Source: Apoda limacodes
Lineage: Eukaryota > Arthropoda > Insecta > Lepidoptera > Limacodidae
DNA: 64,000 bases
Assembly (NCBI GenBank): GCA_946406115.1
Contig: OX291545.1
Span: 24,485,153 to 24,549,152 of the forward strand
Reading direction: 5' to 3'
Every line of letters starts with the position of its first letter. Position 1 is the stretch's first letter. Positions 1 to 10,472 of the stretch are shown one piece after another. The position numbers and the translations under genes are program-made. Under the pieces are notes generated by a model, which did not search any database, was not told the origin of the DNA, and saw only the letters and a program-made list of their open reading frames with translations.

Positions 1-3000
1 TAAGAATGGTTACCTCTAAGCATTTGGCAAAATAGTGTATTTTTTTCATCATTGAATTAAATCCAAAAACAAACTTTTTTTTTGAGTTTTGTTCAAAAAA
101 TTGAGTTCTTGGTTATTTTTCAATGTAAAAAATCAGACAATAGTCATTAAATAACAAACGCAAAAAAAAAAGTTTTTTTTTTGTTGACATATGTTATAGA
201 GCTCACGTCGAACCTTAATAAGGTCTGCCTGTGCCATGCTCGCTATTGACAGGGCTCTCATTCGATCTACTTTTAGGGCAGTTTAGAGGGAGACAATTAC
301 TAGGCACGTGATTACAGGAACCAAACAATAAGAGCTCTCCGGCTGTATCGTTTGTGGCATACATATATAGGCTAATGAATGTTAAGATACGAGCCGATTT
401 CAACAAAATTGTTACTTTTTGCGTTACCGACAAAGTAATCGGGCTTTGTAGTGCGGTTCTTAGTGAAAATTCTGTATTAGTACTATTCTTTATTCTGTGG
501 TAATTTTACTATGTTCTTTACTCCTTGGGCAATACTGAAAAGTATTGAGAGTTTGTTGTGGTATGATATAACGTAAGTACAAGTAAAAGTACAAAAATAA
601 AATCTAGTCGTCTTGTAGAACCAACATGCTGTTTATAGTTATTGTTAAATAATCATGTAAATATATTTTGTAATTAAATACTTATTATCTAATTGTGTAT
701 GGGTCTTTTGGGATTGGTAGAAAAAAAAATTAAACATTAATTGTACACAAAATATAGTTTTATTGATATATTCATGTTTAATAAATTGTATACATAACAT
801 CATCAAATATTATATTATAAACATATACATTTCGTTATACGTCACTATTTCAAACACAAATACAATATGAGATGTTATCCCCGTACTATATCTCATTAAT
901 TAAAAACATTTTTTTTTCAATACAGTACACTTTACCATTGGCAATGTTACAAATACATAGAACGCTCGTCACACAAGCACAGTATGGTTTATAACGATTG
1001 GTTATTTACATTCATAAAGCAATACGTACTATCAATTGCCTTAATATTTTACGGAGAGCACATGTAGGCCCATCGGCGCTTAGCCTTTCATGTAGGCTTT
1101 GTCGATAGTACCGTTGTAAGTCGTAGAATGGTTTAGGCCTATTTACAAGTGGAATAGATTTGGAATGCTTGACTGTATACAATTTAGCTTGCCATAGAGT
1201 ATAATACAAATATATATAATTCAATTTAGGAACTTAACATTCCTCTACGATACAATAATTTGATATAATTATTAAATAATAAACACTAATTAATAAAAAA
1301 TAAATAATTTGTTAGATTGCACACGATTATTATAAAAATGTCCAAAAACTAGATTTAATTTTTATTAATATATTGTAAGCTGAGCTTACATGATAAAATG
1401 TAAGCACTATAAATTTCGTCTAACATTATTTCTTGAAATTAGGTAAAATTAGGAATGTTGCGGAGATAAATAAATTAAAAAGAATAAAAAAATCACAGGT
1501 AGAATAAAAATGTTAAAAAAGTATATAAGAACTGATACAGAAACTCGAGGCTGAATACAATGACAGAGACCATTTCACAACATATAACATTCAACAGTCA
1601 ATTCTATTGTATTTTTATTTAATTCTAATATGCAAATTGATTATTATTTGTCTTTTAAGTTTTGAATTGATAGGACTTTCAACAGTAGTGTATATAATAG
1701 AGAGCTAAGCAAGTGGAATACTGTATATTGTGGTATTTGTCGAATAGTGCTATGGCCATACCGCCCGCATACGCACGCATTCAAGAAACTGTATAGCATA
1801 ATATAATAATTCTATAAAACACCCAAGAAACATCAAATTTTAAACGTAAGTCCCATTTTTTTATGATTAATTATCTATATTGTATTACAATACAATATTT
1901 TTTATGCTTATCTACATGTAATAATTTCAATTAATTAAAAATGTATATATTTACGCAAATCAGTGAATAAATTTCTCTAAGAATGTCATTAAAAATAACG
2001 AACAATAATAATAATATTTAATGGATTATTATACATTTATTTTCTTTGAAAGTAACCTCCTAAAATTAGGTCAAATTTGACGATTCCTTATTTTTTATAC
2101 CGGGTGGTAACAATCTCATTAATTCGTAAACTCTAAATTTAACAATAAACAAATTATTCTATATTACATTATATCATCAATGAAAGGTCATTTTCTTGTC
2201 CCCCTTTCAGTCACAACAGTTTCTAAAAAGGATTCATTCAACTGATAATTCTGAATTCATAATTCAAAATAGTTTTATTAATTATACATTTATCGCAAAG
2301 AGACTGTTGAAAATGATGATATAACAGTTAAAAATAATATACTCATATCTGATAAAATTGATTATATTAATAAATTATAATTAATATTTATCAAACAAGC
2401 ATTTGCAATAGGTTTTATAAAACTTGCTTCGCGATCATTCCATTCCACATTAATCTGTAACTCTATATTACTTACATTTAAACGTCGGTTTCATTTTTTA
2501 TGAAAAGTTTATATAGATAATGTAAATAGTACAGAGCTACAAGAATTTATCGACATTATGAAAGCCATATTACATTTCTAAGGAAAGAAAGCATTTATTT
2601 AAAATCAGTCTCATTCGCATAAGGAAGTGATCACAGCACACACACTGGAAACTCGTTGCCGACCGAAGGGCCAGGCCCCTCCAACAGGATAATAATAATA
2701 ATAATTAAGAGCACCTTGTTATACATACTTATCTGTTAAAAAAAAACGGGCTGCAGATATTTAAACATTTATAAAAATACGGTTAAAATTTAAGAACAAT
2801 AGATGAAGCTAAAAATACTGACAGTACACTGAAAGTATGGACAGCTATTAGAATTATAAATTCATTAACTTGAAAATACATACATGTATAGATAAATAAA
2901 GATTCATTTAAAATAAGCAAAAATAACAAGTTAAGCATAGACTAGAATATAAATATTTGTGAAGTTAAAACATACGAAGCAGAAGAGATATAACCTAACA

Positions 3001-3556
3001 CTGTTACTGTAAAAATATACGTCTCTTGGATGGCAAATTCACATTTATTACGCATAAATAAATTTACACATATGAAGCCATAGTATTCTCACAAGCTACC
3101 TGTATGATTATAAAAGTCTTCCGTAATAAACACTAGGCCGTACGTAGGTGCGTTCCACGAAAAGCATTCGTATATTCCATACGACATCCTCTATATATAT
3201 ACTAACAAAAATAAATCTCACGAAATACATTAACCATAACGGCACAAAGATCTGAATGAACAAAAATTATTCTTTACATATAATCTAAACATTTAGAAAA
3301 AAACATTTAACTATATAACTTGAAAGGTCTCAAAACTGTAAATAATTGCACTCCCTCCAGACTTCGCCCGGCAGGTCTGAGCTCGGTCACCATTCACAAG
3401 TAAACCTACGCAACCATTATACAATTCATAACAATATTACACAGTCTCGATATACAATCTTTAATAAAACTCACGAGTCAGTTTAGCACCAATAGTGTTG
3501 GCGCCGGGCGTTCATATGCGGGCGAGCGCGCGAGGCCGCGCCGCCGCCAGCGCGCG
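1..3556. other. 3' flank of FNDC3: probable 3' UTR and intergenic AT-rich DNA
   Basis: No convincing coding region. Minus-strand poly(A) signals AATAAA (TTTATT on plus) occur at 3044-3049, 2594-2599 and 758-763, the last in a good AATAAAACTATATTT context, so the FNDC3 3' UTR could be anything from about 0.5 to 2.8 kb. Near the left edge, on plus, TTACAG at 312-317 followed by an open stretch of about 60 codons to TAA near 501, and AATAAA near 595, could be the last exon of a convergent gene. The peptide (starting EPNNKSSPAVSFVAYIYR) is not recognised and this reading is weak. Confidence 0.3.
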
Positions 3557-3862
3557 TCACGGGCTCGGCTCCACAAGTCGTTGCACTAGCACCGCCACGA
3601 GGACCGCGAGCAGCAGGAACCCGCCGGCCATTAGCAGCGCGGTCTGGCGCGGCGTCAGCGTGCGTGCCCCTCGCCCGCGGCGAGCCCGTGGTCCACCAGC
3701 GCTGGCCACCACCGCCGTCGCGGGCGCCGCAGCCACCACTAGTCGCGCCGCGGCTGACCACGCGCTCGGCAGACCGTCGCGTACCGCACAAACCCGCACC
3801 AAATATTCACTGCCGTACTCCAGCTCTTCCAGCTGAAACTGCGGCTCACTGCCCGAGTAAAC
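3557..3862 (-). CDS. Fndc3: FNDC3, terminal coding exon (end of FN3 domain 9, membrane anchor, stop)
   Basis: Last coding exon, read from 3862 down to the TGA at 3557-3559. The acceptor is an AG directly before GTT TAC TCG, in phase 0 with the CAG that ends the previous exon, so FN3 domain 9 is completed across the intron. It encodes 101 residues. Residues 1-47 hold the second half of the domain (YGSEYLVRVCAV motif). Residues 48-73 are an Ala/Arg-rich linker (RARRGRGAR). Residues 75-94 form one hydrophobic segment (ALLMAGGFLLLAVLVAVLV), followed by about seven residues to the end. A single C-terminal membrane anchor with a very short tail is the known architecture of FNDC3 proteins, which sit on ER/Golgi-type membranes with the FN3 array in the cytosol. 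The exon is far more GC-rich than its surroundings, so many overlapping spurious ORFs occur here. Confidence 0.93.
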   Translation of the reverse strand, partial: VYSGSEPQFQLEELEYGSEYLVRVCAVRDGLPSAWSAAARLVVAAAPATAVVASAGGPRARRGRGARTLTPRQTALLMAGGFLLLAVLVAVLVQRLVEPSP

Positions 3863-6405
3863 CTGTCAACGATAAAGAAGTGTGATTATAAATCTGACTT
3901 GAATTATTCTAAAACACAAGAAAAAAAAACCTTTGAAAATATTGCAACTTCTAATGAGATGCTTTTTCAGCGCAACCGCCTTACTAAGAAACACTAATGG
4001 AGAACGAACGTAAAATTAAAAAAAAACCTGACTACAAACTTCCCTGATCCACCATATCCACTTCAAAGCATTTTTTTCATAATAGATATTTAGCCATTTC
4101 TGAAATATTAATTCTTATTATTACTCAAGGGAGCCTGTAAAAGTTAATGTACAACTGACGGTAACAATGTGTGTCAAATTACAAAAAGTATTTATCATTA
4201 TCCTTTGACTAATAGATTATTTTCCATTCATTACATTAAATAACTATAACTTCAAACATTTCTCCACTCAAAAAGCATTCTAATCATAACGCGCAATCGC
4301 TATCAACCATAGTCGCAAAAAGCATTTATAAAATGCCAGTGAATTATTAAATAACTGGATTTGTTGTATAATTAAAACAGTTAATTCCTTCCACATTAAT
4401 GATATTGACAATGTACTTAAGGACTTATATCATTTACTCTATGCAAATTATGCCAAAATATTTAATTAAATTAATTCCATTGTTGATTGCCATTTGCTAT
4501 AAAATGATCTTGCTTGTTTTAATGATAATTGTATTAGAGATTAAAGATTACCTTTAACAAAAATTTGAGACATAGGCGTAGTTTTAGAGTAATGTTCGTT
4601 AATAGGGTGTCCCATATATGAGCAACATTTTTTTATGAAATTGCTTATGCAAATCCCCTAACTATGTTATAACCACTACCATGGCCTACTTTTTTTAGAA
4701 AATTTTGTTTATGCACTATGATACTAACCCATACCGACTTGGCCTCAAAATTTCTTAATGTGGGAGAAAATTACCTTTCCTAGATGAGATGGTTTTTTAA
4801 AATATATTATTATCTTGTATAGAAAAATAAACAAAATCATGTCTGTGTTAATAATAACAGTTAAGTAAATTAGAATAAGCTTCGGAACATTTTCTTTTTC
4901 AAGTCTCCTTTTTAATCTAGTCAGGATTGCAGTTTTCTGAATTTCTAAGCATATTTTATTCTACAGGAATCTTATATCAATATCACAACAAAAAATACTT
5001 TGAAATGGAAACTTTACATTTTATTTTAGTTTCATTGAGTCCAATGGCAAGTCAAAGAAAGTGTTATCTATCTACAATCGTTAGATGTCTTTTTGATATG
5101 CAAGGCTCATTTATCTGGTTTTTTCATCATAAAAATATTTATCACTTTACAGTATTTACATATCACAATTGACTTTTGCTCCATTGCTGAGTACATGAGT
5201 TTCGGACAAATTTAGGTGTCAGTGAATAACGTTTTGTAGAAAATCATGTGATGAAGTAGTTGGAGTGAGTTATTTATAGTTTCTTTCTTTAGTTTTTGTT
5301 ATTCCTTGCTATTTTAAATAATTTATTGTTAAACCAATTCCTTCTGTTTCTGCAAAAATCATTTTAACTTCCTTTATCTCGATTCTTTTAAGGTCATCAA
5401 CAAGTACCCAGATTCTGTTATTTTTTTATGAAATATGATACATTAATTGCATTTGTTTTTATAAGATTTTAAATAATTGTCATAAGAATAAGATAATTAG
5501 GATATTCAATTTACACTATCCGTGTCTTACGTGTTGAAAAACTGTAAGTAATACAGGTGTCTGCTAAAAAAATAAGGTAATCGTTCTTCAAATGCTGTGA
5601 AATTTGCTGTGCAAGTATTTTATAGTCAGATTAACAAAAGTAACTGTTAAAGAATATTCAAGTTGAACAATAAGGGACACCCTAGTATAATACACATCTT
5701 TATCTTTAAACTGTTAAACTTCATCTTGAGTGCGTGTACACATTTCAAGCAGCACTCAACATTCAGAGAACTATTGTGTACACTGTTCTTGTTGTACAAC
5801 AGAATTCGGGAGTGCAACATGGAGTCCACTATTCAAATTTCATAAATCACGATTAGAAAAAGTACAAAGCAAATTTCTAAAATTATTAGACTATGTAACA
5901 CACAGGAAATGAATTTCACAGATCCGACGTTTTGGGAAGAAGATACGGCATCCCATCACTGTGCAGTTGTTGCAAGTTTTTAGTTAGTAACTATATTTTG
6001 ATACAAAATTCAAGAGTTTCAAAGTATCTGAAATATTTTCTAGGTCGCAAAATATTCACTTTTCTGATTTATGTCGCACTAATTACGCCAAAAATAGTTG
6101 TTTCAAACGAGTATTCACATTGTACAATAACTAACTCCCAAACATTGATATATTTCATTTCCCAGTAGATACTTTTAAAAAAAAGTATTTGAAATTTTTA
6201 AAGAAACTTTAAAATTAACCAATTATAATTTTATAACTTTAATTTGAATAAGTATGTTCCCTGAATAGAAATAAAGAAAAATAATTAAATAAAACATTGT
6301 TCTGTATTTATATTGGTTTAAGCCTGTAATTGATATTAACATTATCACTATCAAACGATGGTGTCGTTATCAGAAACGGTCTTACAAAAAATTGTGTTAT
6401 TGTAC
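3863..6405 (-). other. FNDC3 intron between the main and the terminal exon
   Basis: AT-rich intron in phase 0, donor GT at 6405-6404 and acceptor AG before 3862. Only short chance ORFs; no transposon ends or RNA gene recognised. Confidence 0.85.
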
Positions 6406-8599
6406 CTGTTTATACGGGGCGTCCTTGCCACGCGCGCACTGCAGGACGTAGTGCGCGTCATCGACAGCGTCCCAGGAGACGAGCGCGGTGCGCGGCGCGG
6501 GCTGAACGAGGGCGATGGCGCGGGGCGCGGGCGGCGGCGCGGCGCTGGTGCAGGCCGACACCGCCGACGACCACTCACCCCGTCCCCCTCGCTCATCACT
6601 CGCACGAATGCGGAACCAGTATGATGTCGCCTCACGCAGCTTTTTCACCTTGCAGGACCGTGCTAGCCCGCGATATACGGGCCGGAAGTCGCGTCCATCA
6701 GCCGCGCGCATCTCGACGCAGTACTGCGTCGCATCGCCAGATCCACCCCACTCCAGCTTCAAGTAGTTATGCGCCGCCAGCCCACAGCGGATCAGCGGCG
6801 GCGCCGGCGGTAGTGGCCGAGTGTGCGCTGCCGACCGCTCCGACCACTCGCCTGTTCCTAGCTCGTTGATTGCCGCCACTCGCATCGGATATACAGTGTC
6901 TGGAATTAGACCGTCGACGGACGCTTCTGGCGTGGCGTCCTCAGTGTCAAATGACCTGTCACCGACTTCGACACGATACCGGAGGATTTCTGCTCCATAA
7001 CACGGTGGTGTCTTCCACTCGAGGTGCAAGGAGTCCGCGGTCGATTCGTACCTGAGTGCGAGCGGGGCGGCGGGAGGCGCGCGCGGTGTAAGCACGTCGC
7101 GTACGACCGACCACACCCCGCGCCCTGCACTGTTTGTAGCGCACACGCGGAAGAAGTACGGTGAGAATGGAGTTAACCTAGATACTACGTATCTCGTTTC
7201 GAGTCCACGGTACACTTCCGCAAACGAACTGTCCAAGTTCGAAGCACTTATTTCGAGGCGATAGTCGACGATGGGAGCCCCGTTGTTTCGCGGAACGTTC
7301 CATTCGACACTGGCCGAGTGAGGGGAGTCGACACACACAAGAGGCATGTCGGGGGCGTCTGGAGACGCGGGCGCTGATTTAAAATGTAAATAGGCCGATG
7401 AGGGTCCTGCACCTACCCTATTACAGGCCGTGACACACACTCTGTACTCACAGCCGGGCTGTAGGTCTCGAAGGACACACTCCGTCTCGGGCCCAGCGTA
7501 CGCAAGCGACGCGTTGCCGTCGTAGTCGGTGACTTCTACTCGGTACTCTGTAACTGGGGTGCCGCCGAGGTGGTCGGGCGCTTGCCACCGCAATGCGACA
7601 TGCGTGGGGCGCGGTTCGGTAGCAGGCTGAGGCGCAGCGCAGACACCGGGCACTGTCGGTTCGGTAGTGACGGTTTCGGTGGTGGACCACTCGCTGTCGC
7701 CAGCGGCATTAGCGCAGGAAACACGCGCCGTGTAAGCCGTGCCCGGCTGAAGCCGATCACAGTGTGCTTCCCGCTCAGGGCCCCGGTATGCCGCTGCGAA
7801 GCCTTCGCCACTGTCTAATTCGAGCGTGTACGATTCGATAGCCGCCCCGCCGTCATCGGCGGGCGGGTCCCATTTTAGCCGAAACGCTCGCGAGTGTATC
7901 TTACCACGCGCGGTTGGTCGACCAGGAGGCGCCGGGCGCTCCGGTAACGTTCGATAAGTGACTTCGGTTGACCAGGGACTCTGTCCATCAGCGTTCTCAG
8001 ATCGCAGTCGGAATCGATAATCCGTCGCGCGGTGAAGATCCCTGCTTATATAAGTTCGGTCGGGACCGCTGTACACTGGTAGGAAACCATGTCCTGAAGC
8101 GTGGCCGTCCATTTGCAGCGTAAACTCCTCATCGGCACGGCGCTCCCAAGCTAAAGAGAGCGCGTCAGTAGTAGCAGCATGCAACACGGGTGGCTCTGGC
8201 ACGGTGGGCGGCAGGCCACTCGTCCACGCGACTGTTTCTTCGCTCCACTCAGCGCAGCCGCACTCGTTGACGGCAGCGACACGAAACCGATAACAGGTTT
8301 GCGGCCTGAGGTTTTTAGCAGTATGTTGCTTAGTGGTGGTCTTTACAAGGTCTTGGTACCCCTCGCCATGGTCCATTTGTAGCAGGTAGTGCGCAATTCG
8401 AGCGCCATTGTCAACGGCGGCAGTCCAGCGTAGCTGCAGCGAGGAGCGCGTGCGGTGTGCGACGCGCGGGGCGGGTACTGGCTCGGGCGGGGCGGCTGGT
8501 GCGCAGAACGTCGTCGCTTCGCTGGCCGCTCCCGTCAACTCGCCACCACGGATTTGCAGCCGCACTGAGTACTCACAGCCTGGACGCAGATCTCTCACC
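6406..8599 (-). CDS. Fndc3: FNDC3, main exon coding FN3 domains 1 (end) to 9 (start)
   Basis: A 2194-base exon. Its first base (8599) completes an Arg codon begun in the previous exon, and 731 codons follow, ending with CAG at 6408-6406 before a GT donor. In short-isoform numbering it covers residues 202-933. FN3 domain limits by eye: domain 1 ends near 242, then 243-334, 335-422, 423-516, 517-614, 615-712, 713-800, 801-891, and domain 9 from 892. Each shows the FN3 signature: a conserved Trp in strand B (LQLRW, LSLAW, FRLKW, VALRW, ASVEW, LHLEW, LKLEW, LVSW) and a Tyr-containing F-strand motif (YRFRVAAVN, YRFRLRSEN, YRVCVTACN). Nine FN3 domains match vertebrate FNDC3A/B. Known roles of the family: spermatid adhesion (FNDC3A), adipocyte and bone differentiation (FNDC3B), and neuromuscular junction growth in Drosophila (miles to go). 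The role here is inferred from homology. No frameshift or stop was seen. Confidence 0.95.
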
Positions 8600-9641
8600 C
8601 TAAAATATATAAAAGAATACTCTTAAACATTTAGTTATAATGCTCTAAGATATACTAATTAAATTCCTGTTTAATTTTCTCCCATTCACTGATATAGTTA
8701 AAAAATAAAAGAGTTGATGCATCATACTTCACATTCTGCCGTATTTTATGAGTAGCTTATTTCCGCGATTTTTCCGTGTAGAGTTTTGAATAAAACAAAG
8801 CTTTTAACTGTTTATGGTTGCTTAACCCGGTAGTTTGGGCTGTGCGTTGATATACCAGTCAGTTAATTATTTCATACACTAAAATTATGCATAGATATAT
8901 TATTACTATTATACAATAATAGACAAGCAGCTTCAGTATGATGTGCCTATATCTAGGTTGGTGTGTACCTGTTCATTTCACTATAAGGTTTCATAATAAT
9001 CACAATTTTTATAGTTTACTGTCGACTAGTAGGATTGTTGTCCTTAATCCACTTGTCTTTTTTTGAAACTGTTGACGGATATACAGCACTAAGTTTTGCT
9101 TAGCCCGCTCTAAATTACATTATTAGCGTGGGATTCCCCGATTATAATAGCCCTAAACCATAGTTACATGCTATACATTGAAGATAATCGTGATGTAAGG
9201 TGCAGGCGTGAAGGTAGGCGAGCGCACCCGACTACTCTTTATCAAATATGACTAGTCATGTGTTTTTAGCCAGTCATACATAAGTTGCGGCGCCATGAAA
9301 TCTAAACGTTCTCGGATTTACGATGACTAATAGTAGTTTGCTGTTAACTATAGCTATCTATAGAGATCTGGTGAGTTATTCTTGGGAGGGTAGTTATTTT
9401 ATTACTTGTAAATTTTTAGAATAAATATAATATATTAATTCAGAGTAACGTTATTATTATTATAAATTTCAACCTGCACTAAATCGGTTTAGTTATTGTG
9501 TCACAAAAGAGTAACAAATACACACTAAAAAAATTTTCATTTCCTGACACACAAATATGATATTAGTAGATAGCAAAATCAGATTTAAAAAAATGCAATT
9601 TCTTTAACATACATAGCATAGCAAACTGTGGATATACCCAC
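8600..9641 (-). other. FNDC3 intron inside FN3 domain 1
   Basis: AT-rich intron splitting an Arg codon (CG/G), donor GTGGG and acceptor TTTTAG. Nothing else recognised. Confidence 0.85.
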
Positions 9642-9796
9642 CGACAAGAGAGGGAAGGCCCGCTATAGATAGCCTTATATCTGCCTCTGTCCCCCAACAG
9701 TAGATCATATGTAAGTTCAACATTAGGAAGTATGATGCCCTCCGGGAGCGGCGAATTCCACTGCACAAGTGCACTCTTAGGAGTTATGTCGCTCAC
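9642..9796 (-). CDS. Fndc3: FNDC3, exon coding the first half of FN3 domain 1
   Basis: 155 bases: 51 codons plus two bases (CG) that pair with G at 8599 to make Arg. The acceptor is TATAG before GTG AGC GAC; the donor is CG/GTGGG. The peptide starts VSDITPKSALVQWNSPLPEG, where PQ-V-S-D-I and the strand-B Trp mark the start of the first FN3 repeat, as in vertebrate FNDC3 proteins. It ends in the YSGPSLSC motif, and the next exon continues with RVRDLRPGCEYSVRLQIRG. Both flanking introns agree with the reading phase, so no coding exon seems to be missing between 9642 and 8599. Confidence 0.93.
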
Positions 9797-10472
9797 CTAT
9801 AATTAAAAAGAAACGTTAATGATTGGAAATTTTATTCAATATTTAATGGATTGTGGTTTTATCCAATTTGAACTTAAAAAAAAGATAGACTTGTGATAGA
9901 TACAAGAATAATAGGTTCTATTGTTAGACTTTCATGTGGGGGAATTATGAAGATGGGTAAACTTTAATTATTTTTCTTTCATCTTTGTAAATCCATTTAT
10001 TATCAGGTATCTATTAGTCAAATACTTTGTGGCATTTTTGAGAATTAAATTAAAATAATCTAGTGAGTCTACAGTATCTTGGCATGACCTACAAGCCAAC
10101 ACCACACACACACCTTGGGTTAGTAAACAACAAAATTAAAAACAGTTTCTTATTGGGAAACACATTCTCATGAAGTAACAGTGGTGGGTGCCAAGATTTT
10201 GTAGACAACCTATACATATACTAAATTAGCGAAGATTGAGAATGGGTAGTAAGATTTTTGGTACTTGCATTATACTATCATAATATGGGTATGACGTTTT
10301 TTGAAACTGTTATTGAAAAAAAAACACTGAGATACCTAGAAATGGATTTAATATAATCAAAGTGGTGATTAAAGCAGGCTTGCTTTATATCTGTTTACAC
10401 ATACACAGTGTATATACGTCTGTGATTGGAAACAATTTCTTAGTCAAATTTTCAAGTACTTACCTATTATTA

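Noticed and set aside
3483..3885. Several overlapping ORFs on both strands in the GC-rich terminal exon
   Set aside because: They are other frames of the FNDC3 last exon; only the frame ending at 3557 continues the FN3 domain and the membrane segment.
6330..8626. Plus-strand and alternative-frame ORFs over the large exon, up to 179 codons
   Set aside because: High GC leaves few stops in all frames; they lack motifs and overlap a clear nine-domain FN3 reading.
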